Positions 18,105 to 26,990 of a DNA stretch of 64,000 bases are shown piece after piece. Location of the stretch: the NCBI GenBank assembly GCA_050260055.1, contig JBLNBO010000053.1, forward strand, positions 1-64,000. Direction: 5' to 3'. The position numbers and the translations under genes were made by a program. Source of the DNA: JBLMYQ01 sp050260055 (lineage in GTDB: Bacteria > Bacillota > Clostridia > Acetivibrionales > UBA4821). Each line of letters begins with the position of its first letter. The first letter of the stretch is position 1. The notes below the pieces were generated by a model. The model searched no databases and had not been told where the DNA came from. It was given only the letters and a program-made list of their open reading frames with translations.

Positions 18105-18740
18105 ATGAAGCCTGAAAATATTGAAAGTATTTATACTACACTATTTAATGAATATCCCGATGCTAAATCGGGATTAAATTATAATACAAACTTTGAATTG
18201 CTGATTGCAGTAATGTTATCGGCACAATGTACTGATAAGAGAGTAAATCAGGTAACTGAGAAGCTTTTTAAAAATGTACACACTCCTGATGATATGTTAA
18301 AATTGGGTGAAAATAAGCTTGTCGATATGATAAAATCATGCGGCTTATATAAGACTAAAAGCAGGAATATTATCAATACATGTAGAATATTGAATAACGA
18401 ATTTAAAGGAATTGTGCCGGACAAGTTTGAAGAATTGATAAAGCTTCCTGGTGTAGGAAGAAAAAGCGCGAATGTAGTTTTGATTGAGGCATTTAAAATT
18501 CCTGCAATACCTGTAGATACTCATGTTTTAAGGGTTTCAAACAGAATTGGATTTGCTAAAGCGAATAATCCTGAACAAGCTGAAAAACAGCTGGCTGAAT
18601 TACTTCCTAAGGATATGTGGTTAAAAATGCATCATTTGATTATTACTCATGGAAGAAGGATTTGCAAGTCAAGAAAACCTGAATGTAAAAATTGTAAAAT
18701 AAATGTTTATTGTGACTTTACCAAATCAATAAAAAAATGA
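18105..18740 (+). CDS. nth: Endonuclease III (DNA glycosylase/AP lyase)
   Basis: 211 residues from ATG 18105, the same length as E. coli Nth, with the catalytic Lys (LPGVGRKSANV) falling at residue 120 and Asp (PVDTHVLR) at 138. These are exactly the E. coli positions, which supports this start over the in-frame TTG at 18075 just after the glgA stop. The C-terminal Fe4S4 loop C-x6-C-x2-C-x5-C is intact. It removes oxidised pyrimidines and nicks the resulting abasic site. The Shine-Dalgarno site is weak (GGTGATGG), so translational coupling to glgA is possible. Confidence 0.95.
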   Translation: MKPENIESIYTTLFNEYPDAKSGLNYNTNFELLIAVMLSAQCTDKRVNQVTEKLFKNVHTPDDMLKLGENKLVDMIKSCGLYKTKSRNIINTCRILNNEFKGIVPDKFEELIKLPGVGRKSANVVLIEAFKIPAIPVDTHVLRVSNRIGFAKANNPEQAEKQLAELLPKDMWLKMHHLIITHGRRICKSRKPECKNCKINVYCDFTKSIKK

Positions 18741-18746
18741 TATAAT
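18738..18746 (+). promoter_or_regulatory. Extended -10 promoter for the ftsA-like gene
   Basis: TGATATAAT, an extended -10 element overlapping the nth stop codon; TTTACC 18 bases upstream is a possible -35. Confidence 0.45.
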
Positions 18747-18813
18747 GTGTGAAGTTGTAATATTCACTTATAAATAATCGAAATATATGGTAGAAATTTT
18801 TGGAGGTGCAGTT

Positions 18814-21015
18814 ATGGCTGTTGAGAAAAAAGTTAAGACTGAGAATATGGGAAAGAATAGTGAGATTAGTAATTATAAAGCTGAAGACTTGATATTTGCA
18901 CTAGATATTGGAACAAGAACAGTTGTTGGACTTGTTGGGATTCAAGATAAAGATAAACTTAAAGTGCTTGCAGTCGAAATTGAAGAACATAAAAATAGAG
19001 CAATGCTTGATGGTCAAATTCATGATATCAGTTTAGTTGCAGATATAGTTTCAAATGTGAAAGAGAAGTTAGAGAATAAAACTGGAATAAAGTTTAAAAA
19101 GGTTGCAATCGCTGCAGCCGGGCGTGTTCTAAAAACGTATTCTGTCAAGGTGGAAAGAACATTTGATTCAACTAAGGAGATTGCAAAGGATATTATTTCT
19201 AGCATTGAACTGGAAGGAGTGCAAAACGCGCAAGCTGAACTTGAATCCGAACAACGAGATTCAGAAAAGACAATGTTCTATTGCGTAGGTTATAGCGTAA
19301 TTTCATATTATCTTAATGGATATGTAATTTCTTCATTACTTGGACATAAAGGCAAAACGGTGGGCGTTGAGGTGCTGGCAACTTTTCTACCTCATGTTGT
19401 AATAGACAGTCTTTACACTGTTATGAATAGGGTTGGATTGCAGGTAACCAATTTGACGTTGGAGCCAATTGCGGCAATAAATGTTTGCATCCCTCCAAAT
19501 TTAAGACTATTAAATCTTGCTTTAGTAGATATTGGCGCAGGAACTTCAGATATTGCAATAACTAAAGACGGTGCAGTAATTGGGTATTCAATGGCACCTA
19601 TTGCCGGAGATGAAATCACAGAAAGGATTGCACATCAATACCTGGTTGATTTTAATACTGCTGAAAGCATTAAATTAACTCTAAATGATGACAGCCAAAA
19701 GAGTGTCGATTTTATTGATGTACTTGGAACCCCTCGTACAGTTGATAAAAAGGAAATTCGCAAATCAATATATGAGAGTGTTGTAGTTCTTGGAGAAACA
19801 ATTGCTGATAGAATTTTGGAATATAACAAGAAAGCACCTAATGCTGTATTCTGCGTAGGAGGAGGAAGCCAAATTCATGGGCTTACCGATGTAATAGCAG
19901 ATAAGCTGGGCCTTCCGCATGACAGGGTTGTTGTAAGAGGCCGTGATTTTATCCAATCAGTAAAATTCACCGGGAAGAAGCTTGCAGGGCCAGAAGCTAT
20001 TACTCCATTGGGAATAGCCGTAAATGCAATGCAGTCTATGGAGTCAGACTTCTTAAGCGTTACTCTCAACCAAAAGAAGATTAGGTTATTTAACTCGAAG
20101 AAACTGAATGTTGCTGATGCATTAATTTTGGATGGATTTGATCCAAAACATTTAATTGGAAGAACAGGAAGAAGCATATCTTATGAAATTAACGGTGAGA
20201 AGAAAATAATTCGTGGAGAGCATGGAAAACCTGCAGAAATAAAAGTTAACGGACAACCTGCTAATATGGAAACACCTTTAAAGCCGGGAGATAATATTGA
20301 TATAATTCCTGCTGTTGATGGTATTTCTGCAAAGTTATCCCTATCAGATTTAGTGCATGTTGGACAGAAAATAGTTACCTATAATAATCTTAAGATTGAT
20401 GTAACACCAACTATTACTATTAATGGAAAAGCAATGAGCGAGGACGCGACTATTAGAGATGGTGATAAGGTAAGTATTAAAGATATAAAAACGGTAGAAG
20501 ATTTTGCTGACTCAGTAGGTATAGATATTAAAAACGGCACATCAATAATTAATGGTACAATGGTTGGAAGCACCTATATGCTAAAAGATGGGGATATTAT
20601 AGAATTTAGCGATTATAAGGCAAAGTCAAAACGTAATAATAGTTCAATAGATAATTTGCATTCAGCTGCAGACAGCATGAATAAAGTAGAAACTCCGGAT
20701 ATTTTAAGTTATTCAGACAGCTACGTTAAGGTTGATGCTGGAGATGACAAAGCAGAAGACTCAATGGACACAGAGGATATTTTAAATAGTACGAAGAATG
20801 GTGAAGCTATTAAAGTATCGGTAAATGGTAAAAAGTTAACCCTTGGTGGAAGTAAGAGCGATTATTATTTTGTAGATATATTCAATAGTTTTGAGTTCGA
20901 TACTAAACAACTTAGAACTGGTGCTGTTCAGCTTAAGCTTAATGGGAAACCTGCTGCTTACACTGATAAAATTAAACATGGAGATAATATAGAAGTAATC
21001 TGGGAAAATAATTAA
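18814..21015 (+). CDS. FtsA-like actin-family ATPase with long C-terminal repeat extension
   Basis: 733 residues. Residues ~25-410 match the FtsA/actin ATPase fold: FALDIGTRTVVGLVG (phosphate 1), VDIGAGTSDIAI (phosphate 2) and CVGGGSQIHGL (adenosine motif). Residues ~430-733 are an extension in which one short pattern recurs (N-G-x-x-A/M ... L/I-x-x-G-D-x-I): VNGQPANMETPLKPGDNI, INGKAMSEDATIRDGDKV, INGTMVGSTYMLKDGDII and LNGKPAAYTDKIKHGDNI. The repeats look like small beta-grasp units. True FtsA is ~420 residues and sits next to ftsZ; neither applies here, so this is a paralogue of unknown role, perhaps in envelope or division-like assembly. ATG 18814 has GGAGG 7 bases upstream. Confidence 0.8.
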   Translation: MAVEKKVKTENMGKNSEISNYKAEDLIFALDIGTRTVVGLVGIQDKDKLKVLAVEIEEHKNRAMLDGQIHDISLVADIVSNVKEKLENKTGIKFKKVAIAAAGRVLKTYSVKVERTFDSTKEIAKDIISSIELEGVQNAQAELESEQRDSEKTMFYCVGYSVISYYLNGYVISSLLGHKGKTVGVEVLATFLPHVVIDSLYTVMNRVGLQVTNLTLEPIAAINVCIPPNLRLLNLALVDIGAGTSDIAITKDGAVIGYSMAPIAGDEITERIAHQYLVDFNTAESIKLTLNDDSQKSVDFIDVLGTPRTVDKKEIRKSIYESVVVLGETIADRILEYNKKAPNAVFCVGGGSQIHGLTDVIADKLGLPHDRVVVRGRDFIQSVKFTGKKLAGPEAITPLGIAVNAMQSMESDFLSVTLNQKKIRLFNSKKLNVADALILDGFDPKHLIGRTGRSISYEINGEKKIIRGEHGKPAEIKVNGQPANMETPLKPGDNIDIIPAVDGISAKLSLSDLVHVGQKIVTYNNLKIDVTPTITINGKAMSEDATIRDGDKVSIKDIKTVEDFADSVGIDIKNGTSIINGTMVGSTYMLKDGDIIEFSDYKAKSKRNNSSIDNLHSAADSMNKVETPDILSYSDSYVKVDAGDDKAEDSMDTEDILNSTKNGEAIKVSVNGKKLTLGGSKSDYYFVDIFNSFEFDTKQLRTGAVQLKLNGKPAAYTDKIKHGDNIEVIWENN

Positions 21016-21030
21016 AGGTAGGATACCAGA

Positions 21031-22686
21031 ATGCAGAGTTCTCAAACAGAAAGATATTTTATCAAGTATAACTGGATTTTTCTAGGTATTCTTCTAGTTT
21101 ATATTCTCATAAAAGACGCATTTATGAGCCTGAATGATATTGACTTTTTTAGTGATATAATTTTTCTATCTGCATTTACATTAATTAATTACTTAAAGAA
21201 ATATCTTATAGATACAGGAGTATATAACTTAGATTATTTTTATCTGAGAACTAGAGCGATTGAAATATTTTTAATTTGCTTTGGTTTTTTTTATTTGAAT
21301 TTAGGCTCATGGACAGCAATATTTATACTCGGTTCAATAACTATGTGTACTCTGCTTGAAGGATCAAAAAAAGGGCTGCATATTGCCTACATTTCAGTAA
21401 TCATGGAGTTCGTCTTTGTTGGATTTGCAGGAAATAGAGCTATTGATAAATTCCAGGATGTAATTACTTTTACTTTTATAATTATAGCTGGATTTGCAGT
21501 TTGGGCAGTTGTATCTAAGATTGCAACAGAAAAATATGATGAATCCCAAAAAAGCAGCTCGGAGATTGAAAGTTTAACCACCCAGAGGGATGATGCTCAA
21601 AAGCTGATTAAAGTAATGGATGAAAAATCTGAAAAGATTAAATCAAAATTAAATGAGCTTGAAACTGAGAATCAAGAGTTCAAAGTTATTCTAGAAAAAT
21701 ATTATGAATTGTATAACATTAGCAGTGTAATAAATTCCATATATGATATTGGGGGATTGCTTAAGTATATTAATGAAACAATAATAGAAGTTGTTGGTGC
21801 GGATAATTCTTCAATCTTTCTATTTGAATCTAAGAGGGGTTCTCTGGAAATTGAAAAAACAAATATTGAAGATGAAGAAAACCTTGAAATACTTTCTAAA
21901 AATATTAACAATGATGTTATATTTGATATTATCGAAAATGGCAGCTTGTATGTAGTAAATTTTGTTGATAATGATGATTTTGAATTTATTAGAGGCAGAG
22001 GAGTAAAATCTTTTGTATGTATGCCAATAAGTACAACAAAAAAGAAATATGGAATAATGCTGTTGGAAAGTTTGGAATTTAATAAATATGACGAGCAGAC
22101 AAGAAAGTTGATTACATTGATTGGACACCAATTATCAAGTTCAATTGAAAATCTTGAACTGTATAAAAAAATGAAAGAGTTAGCAACTACAGATGCTCTT
22201 ACGGGGATTTATAACAGACTGTATTTTCAGGAGAAGTTTTCTAAAGAGCTTAAAATTGCACATGAAAATGATTATCCGTTATCCTTCGTAATATTTGATA
22301 TAGACCATTTTAAGAAGTTTAATGATAATTACTCACATTTGATTGGTGACAAGGTACTTAAAACTATTACTTCCGTTGTTAAAAACTCAATCAGAAGGTC
22401 AGATATTATTGCTAGATATGGCGGAGAAGAATTTGTTATTATATTCCCTAACATGGATATAGAAAGAGCTCAAGAAACTTGCGAAATGTTAAGAAAGAAG
22501 ATTGAGGAAACACCAGTTAGAGCCAGGGAATTAAGTTTATCGGTTACAGTTAGTTTTGGAGTTGCAAACTATCCTTTAAATGCATATAGTGAAGAAAATA
22601 TTATTAAAGCTGCGGACAGGGCTCTTTATAAAGCGAAGAATGCAGGTAGAAATCAGGTTGCTGTCTCAGATGAAAAGATTATTTAG
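21031..22686 (+). CDS. Membrane diguanylate cyclase (7-8 TM, coiled coil, GAF, GGDEF)
   Basis: 551 residues. About six hydrophobic helices (~15-165) are followed by a coiled coil (~175-225), a GAF domain (~235-370) and a GGDEF domain (~385-545). The active site reads YGGEEF and the DIDHFKKFND metal and substrate motif is intact, so cyclase activity (2 GTP to c-di-GMP) is expected. RRSD five residues before GGEEF is a complete RxxD product-inhibition site. It starts 15 bases after the FtsA-like gene, so the two are probably co-transcribed. Confidence 0.9.
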   Translation: MQSSQTERYFIKYNWIFLGILLVYILIKDAFMSLNDIDFFSDIIFLSAFTLINYLKKYLIDTGVYNLDYFYLRTRAIEIFLICFGFFYLNLGSWTAIFILGSITMCTLLEGSKKGLHIAYISVIMEFVFVGFAGNRAIDKFQDVITFTFIIIAGFAVWAVVSKIATEKYDESQKSSSEIESLTTQRDDAQKLIKVMDEKSEKIKSKLNELETENQEFKVILEKYYELYNISSVINSIYDIGGLLKYINETIIEVVGADNSSIFLFESKRGSLEIEKTNIEDEENLEILSKNINNDVIFDIIENGSLYVVNFVDNDDFEFIRGRGVKSFVCMPISTTKKKYGIMLLESLEFNKYDEQTRKLITLIGHQLSSSIENLELYKKMKELATTDALTGIYNRLYFQEKFSKELKIAHENDYPLSFVIFDIDHFKKFNDNYSHLIGDKVLKTITSVVKNSIRRSDIIARYGGEEFVIIFPNMDIERAQETCEMLRKKIEETPVRARELSLSVTVSFGVANYPLNAYSEENIIKAADRALYKAKNAGRNQVAVSDEKII

Positions 22687-22710
22687 AAAATAATTAATAT
22701 TATATTTTGT

Positions 22711-22748
22711 AAAATCTCGGTTAGAATAAGACCGAGATTTTTAATTTT
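22711..22748 (+). terminator. Intrinsic terminator after the diguanylate cyclase gene
   Basis: 11-bp stem AAAATCTCGGT / ACCGAGATTTT and T-rich tail. Confidence 0.9.
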
Positions 22749-22765
22749 GTAGGAAAGTATATTAT

Positions 22766-23032
22766 ATGGAAGATAGTAATGAAAATAATAAGTTGAAAAA
22801 AATGAATGAATCAATGATATGTGAATATCAGGAATTTTTGCGTAAACCAATGAAGGTATTATGGATAAATTTTGTTAGAGGAATAGCATCCGGGGTGGGT
22901 ATGGCAGTAGGGTTTACTATTCTAGGGGCACTTGTCATTTATTTGCTAAAATCAATGGTTAGTTTAAACCTTCCTTTAATAGGACAATTTATTGCACAGT
23001 TAGTAAAGATTGTACAGGAAAATATGAAGTAA
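22766..23032 (+). CDS. Small membrane protein, DUF5665-like
   Basis: 88 residues: a polar helix (~1-30) followed by NFVRGIASGVGMAVGFTILG and a long hydrophobic helix. This is the pattern of the DUF5665 family found in many Firmicutes, whose function is unknown. The RBS is weak (AGGAAAG). It follows a terminator and precedes the zinc-finger gene by 65 bases. Confidence 0.7.
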   Translation: MEDSNENNKLKKMNESMICEYQEFLRKPMKVLWINFVRGIASGVGMAVGFTILGALVIYLLKSMVSLNLPLIGQFIAQLVKIVQENMK

Positions 23033-23097
23033 AAACTATATTTTATGATTTTAGATTATAAAGATTTTTAATATTTAAATCGAAAGGATTTGAAGAT

Positions 23098-23739
23098 ATG
23101 AATAAAGAAGAAAAAGATTACTTTAGGAACCTACTGTTTAGGGAAAAAGATAAGTTTAATGAAACTATAGATAAAATGAAGGATAACGGCAGCGGCGATA
23201 TGAGTCAACTTAATCCGACTGAATTGTCTTCTTATGACAATCACCCTGCAGAACTTGGAACAGAAGTCTTTATTCTTGGAATGAATCTAAACTTAAAGGC
23301 TAATGAAGTGAATCAGATTAAAGAAATAGAAAGAGCAATTAAAAAAATTGATAATGATATTTTCGGAATATGTGAAAAGTGTAGAAATGAAATATCAAAA
23401 GAGAGATTGGAAGTCAGGCCATATGTGAGATTATGCATTGACTGTGAAAATGAAAACAATAACGAAAAGGAAAATGTTAAAAAGGCAAGACCTGTTGAAG
23501 AAGAGGTTATGGGTTCTCCTTTTGGGAAAAAATATTTAAACAAACAGGAGGATGATGAATATGAAGGCCTAGATTATTTGAATGATTTAATGAAATATGG
23601 TTCGGCATCTACTCCTCAGGACATGGGAGGATATAAGGACTATAAAGAGTTTTATACAAATGAAGTAGACAGGCAGGGAAATGTCGAAAAGACCGACAAC
23701 CTCTCGAATCAAGATTATATAAGACAGCTTCCAGATTAA
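23098..23739 (+). CDS. yteA: TraR/DksA-type zinc-finger protein, YteA family
   Basis: 213 residues. An N-terminal helical region (MNKEEKDYFRNLL...) leads to a DksA/TraR C4 zinc finger, GICEKCRNEIS ... RLCIDCE, with C-x2-C-x17-C-x2-C spacing. The acidic C-terminal half includes PVEEEVMGSPFG and is typical of YteA, a sporulation-associated protein of Bacillus. DksA-like proteins bind the RNA polymerase secondary channel, but the tip acidic residues are not evident here, so a transcription role is inference. Confidence 0.85.
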   Translation: MNKEEKDYFRNLLFREKDKFNETIDKMKDNGSGDMSQLNPTELSSYDNHPAELGTEVFILGMNLNLKANEVNQIKEIERAIKKIDNDIFGICEKCRNEISKERLEVRPYVRLCIDCENENNNEKENVKKARPVEEEVMGSPFGKKYLNKQEDDEYEGLDYLNDLMKYGSASTPQDMGGYKDYKEFYTNEVDRQGNVEKTDNLSNQDYIRQLPD

Positions 23740-23830
23740 TTTAATAATAGTCTAGTTGGCTGTTTACAGTTAATAGTTAAAATGTATATAATTATTCATG
23801 CAATCACAACCTTGAAAGGAGTAATCATTC

Positions 23831-24871
23831 TTGAAAGATACTTTACGGGATTTATCTCTTTTTAATGCGCCGCCGGGTAATGAAGAAGCTTTAGCCCGTT
23901 ACATTTCAAATACATTTTCAGAATACCTTGATTCAATTAATATTGACAGCTTTAATAATTTCTGCGGGATAAAAAAGTCTAAAATGAATAACCCTAAAAA
24001 AATTGCGCTTTATGCCCATATGGATGAAATTGCATTAATGGTAACAGATATTGATAAGAATGGCTTTATAAAGTTTATACCGGTTGGAGGTATTGATTCT
24101 AGAATACTTCTATCTCAAGAGGTTATTATTCATGGCAAGAAAGATATTCTAGGCGTGATAGGGGCAAAACCGCCTCACCTTCAAACTGATTCAGAAGATA
24201 AGGAAATAAAAATAGACCGACTTTATATAGATATTGCAATGACGAATGAACAAGCTAAAGAAATTATCAGGATTGGCGATTATATAACATTTAAGGGGAA
24301 ATGGACCGAACTGCGAAATAATATTGTTTCTTCAAAATCCTTAGATAATAGGGCGGGTGTTGCAGCCATACTACAGGTTATGAAGAACTTGAATAAAGAA
24401 TCCTTAAATGTAGAAGTGTCTTGTAATGTTACAACACAAGAAGAAGTTGGATTAAGAGGTGCAAAAGTAAATTCTTTTTCAATACAACCTGATTTAGCAA
24501 TAGTAGTAGATGCAGGCTTTGGTGATATGCCTGGACTAGAAAAAGATGAGACATTCATTTTGGGTAAGGGGCCAGCGATAGCAATCGGACCAACCTTACA
24601 TAGAAATTTGTCAAAAGAGTTAATTAAATTTGCAAATATTAATAATATCCCCATACAGATTGATGTTGAACCGGGTAATACAGGAACCGAAGCATGGGCA
24701 ATACAAGTCTCAGGAACAGGAGTCCCTGTTATATTAATTTCTATACCTTTGAGATATATGCATACTACAGTAGAAACAATTAATATAGACGATGCTGAAA
24801 ATACAGCTAAGCTTATTTCAGGATTTATACTCAATATCCAGGATAGATTGGAGGAACTGATATGCTGTTAA
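23831..24871 (+). CDS. M42 family metallo-aminopeptidase (first of three)
   Basis: 346 residues, dizinc/dicobalt aminopeptidase of the M42 (TET/glutamyl aminopeptidase/CelM) family. Metal-site motifs are all present: YAHMDEIALM, SLDNRAGV, TQEEVGLRG, VVDAGFGDMPG and PLRYMHTTVE. The start is TTG with AAGGAG 9 bases upstream. M42 enzymes form tetrahedral dodecamers that trim peptides released by the proteasome or Clp. The stop overlaps the next M42 gene by 10 bases, indicating an operon with translational coupling. Confidence 0.93.
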   Translation: MKDTLRDLSLFNAPPGNEEALARYISNTFSEYLDSINIDSFNNFCGIKKSKMNNPKKIALYAHMDEIALMVTDIDKNGFIKFIPVGGIDSRILLSQEVIIHGKKDILGVIGAKPPHLQTDSEDKEIKIDRLYIDIAMTNEQAKEIIRIGDYITFKGKWTELRNNIVSSKSLDNRAGVAAILQVMKNLNKESLNVEVSCNVTTQEEVGLRGAKVNSFSIQPDLAIVVDAGFGDMPGLEKDETFILGKGPAIAIGPTLHRNLSKELIKFANINNIPIQIDVEPGNTGTEAWAIQVSGTGVPVILISIPLRYMHTTVETINIDDAENTAKLISGFILNIQDRLEELICC

Positions 24872-25887
24872 AAGATTTAACCCTTGCAAAAGGTATATCA
24901 GGAGATGAATCTGATATAAGAAAAATCATAAAGTCTGAACTTAATAATGATGCTCTTGAAACTTTTACGGACAATATAGGAAATCTGCTGGTTACTAAAA
25001 ATATTGAAGCAGAGTCAATAAAAGTTTTAGTAACAGCGCATATGGATGAAGTTGGACTAATGATAACCATGATTAATGATAACGGAAGTTTAAAATTTAA
25101 AACTATTGGTTCAATTGATGAAAGAGTCCTTGCGTCCAAAAGATTCTATATTGGGTCTAAACGTGTTCCCGGAGTTATTGGAACTAAACCTGTTCATTTA
25201 ATCGAAGATGATGAAAAAAAACAGCCTTTAAAAGCAAAGGCACTATATATTGATATTGGCTGTAACAGTAAAGAGGAAGCGGAGAAATTAGTAGAAGTCG
25301 GTGACTATGCATATTTTGATAGTGATTTTGTTGAAATGGAGAACAAGTGCATAAAATCTAAAGCTTTTGATAATAGAGTTGGATGCAATTTAATTATTGA
25401 TATTCTAAAAGAAAGTTATAACGTAAATCTACAGGCTTGTTTTTCAGCCCAGGAGGAAATAGGAGCAAGAGGTTCTGGCCCGGCTGTTAGAAGGCTCAAA
25501 CCGGATTGCGCGATTATTATAGAGGGAACAAGTTGTTCAGATGTACCTGGTACAGAAGAACGAAACATGGCTGCAAAATTTAATAATGGACCTGTAATAT
25601 CAAAAATAGATAAAAGTACAATCGCAAGTAAAAAGCTTTTTGATTTTGTATTAGATACTGCAAGAAAATATGATATAAAATATCAAATTAAAGAAGGCAT
25701 ATATGGGGGCAATGACTCAGATTCAATACAGTTCTCGGAGGGCGGTATCCCTACAGTAGTTATCTCAATTCCTTGCAGATATATTCATTCGCCAAATTCT
25801 ATAATGAGTTTATATGATTATTCAGAAACTACAAAACTAATCAAAGCTGTATTAAATGAAATAAATTACTCAATAATTGGAGGTTGA
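24862..25887 (+). CDS. M42 family metallo-aminopeptidase (second of three)
   Basis: 341 residues with the same fold: TAHMDEVGLMI, AFDNRVGCN, AQEEIGARGS, IIEGTSCSDVPG and PCRYIHSPN. In this copy the fourth ligand position reads Glu (EGT) rather than Asp, a variant common in the family. The ATG overlaps the previous gene and has GGAGG 8 bases upstream. Sequence between motifs differs considerably from the first copy, so this is an old paralogue, not a recent duplication. Confidence 0.92.
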   Translation: MLLKDLTLAKGISGDESDIRKIIKSELNNDALETFTDNIGNLLVTKNIEAESIKVLVTAHMDEVGLMITMINDNGSLKFKTIGSIDERVLASKRFYIGSKRVPGVIGTKPVHLIEDDEKKQPLKAKALYIDIGCNSKEEAEKLVEVGDYAYFDSDFVEMENKCIKSKAFDNRVGCNLIIDILKESYNVNLQACFSAQEEIGARGSGPAVRRLKPDCAIIIEGTSCSDVPGTEERNMAAKFNNGPVISKIDKSTIASKKLFDFVLDTARKYDIKYQIKEGIYGGNDSDSIQFSEGGIPTVVISIPCRYIHSPNSIMSLYDYSETTKLIKAVLNEINYSIIGG

Positions 25888-25888
25888 A

Positions 25889-26875
25889 ATGATAGAGTTA
25901 ATTAAGAAACTAACAATGGCAAATGGTACATCAGGAAATGAAATGCCGATTTCAAAGATTATATCAGAAATTATTGCTCCAAATGTTGATGAAATAAAAG
26001 AAGACTCAATGGGGAATCTCATGTGTATTAAAAATGGTACAGAAAAAAGGGTAATGCTAGCTGCACATATGGATGAGGTAGGAATTATTGTAACCCATAT
26101 AGAGGAAAATGGATTTTTGAGATTTTCTGCATTAGGCGGAATAAATCATTTTTATTCACTTTATCAAAAGGTTGTATTTGAAAATGGTACTATTGGAGTA
26201 ATTGGGTATGAAGAAGAAATTAAAGAAATAAAAGATATCAAACTTTCAAATCTATATATCGATATTGGAGCAAAGAGTTCAGATGAAGCATTAAATAAGG
26301 TTAAAGTAGGAGATGCGGCTGCATTCATTGGAACTTTTATACAGGAAGGAAGCAGAATTGTATCTAAAGCGCTAGATGATAGATGTGGATGTGCAATCCT
26401 TATAGAACTGTCGAAAAGATTAAAAGAAAGTAAAAATGAAATTATTTATACATTCACAACGCAGGAGGAACTTGGATTAAGAGGGGCTAAAACAGCCGGT
26501 TATAATGTTAATGCCGAGTTTGCAATTGTTCTTGATGTAACTGCTCCAGGTGATACGCCAAAGGCAAATCCTTCGCCTATAAAATGCGGCGGAGGACCAA
26601 TACTAAAAATAATGGATAATGCATCAATTGTAAATCCAAGAATGAAAGATTTGATTATTGATACAGCTGAACGAGCGGGGATTCCATATCAATTGAAAGT
26701 TTCAAATGTTGGCGGCACTGACGCGGGTGCAATATCGCTTTCAAGAGAAGGAATTCCGACTGCATCTCTAGCTATTCCTTGCCGATATCTGCACAGTCCT
26801 GTTGAAACTGTTTACATTGAAGACGTTGAGAACATGATAAACTTAGTAGAAAAAGCAGTAAATAATATTAAATAA
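25889..26875 (+). CDS. M42 family metallo-aminopeptidase (third of three)
   Basis: About 328 residues: AAHMDEVGIIV, ALDDRCGCA, TQEELGLRGA, VLDVTAPGDTP and PCRYLHSPVE provide the full metal site. ATG 25889 is chosen over an in-frame TTG at 25877 because that TTG lies inside the TTGGAGG ribosome binding site. It begins 1 base after the second copy stops. Together the three genes form a tight operon; hetero-oligomeric TET particles with mixed specificity are a reasonable hypothesis. Confidence 0.93.
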   Translation: MIELIKKLTMANGTSGNEMPISKIISEIIAPNVDEIKEDSMGNLMCIKNGTEKRVMLAAHMDEVGIIVTHIEENGFLRFSALGGINHFYSLYQKVVFENGTIGVIGYEEEIKEIKDIKLSNLYIDIGAKSSDEALNKVKVGDAAAFIGTFIQEGSRIVSKALDDRCGCAILIELSKRLKESKNEIIYTFTTQEELGLRGAKTAGYNVNAEFAIVLDVTAPGDTPKANPSPIKCGGGPILKIMDNASIVNPRMKDLIIDTAERAGIPYQLKVSNVGGTDAGAISLSREGIPTASLAIPCRYLHSPVETVYIEDVENMINLVEKAVNNIK

Positions 26876-26879
26876 ATTT

Positions 26880-26915
26880 AAAATACAAGAGCGCTATAGC
26901 TTTTGTATTTTTTTG
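26880..26915 (+). terminator. Intrinsic terminator after the M42 operon
   Basis: 12-bp stem AAATACAAGAGC / GCTTTTGTATTT (one G-U pair), 6-base loop and T-run. Confidence 0.9.
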
Positions 26916-26990
26916 ATTTTTTATAGATAAAAATTTCTTCATAATGTAAAATATATCTGCGCAGTAATATTATGCAGGGAGGTTTTTGGA

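Noticed and set aside
24280..24834. 184-residue open frame antisense to the first M42 gene
   Set aside because: It lies fully inside a well-supported gene, lacks a ribosome site and its translation is low-complexity and typical of an antisense shadow.
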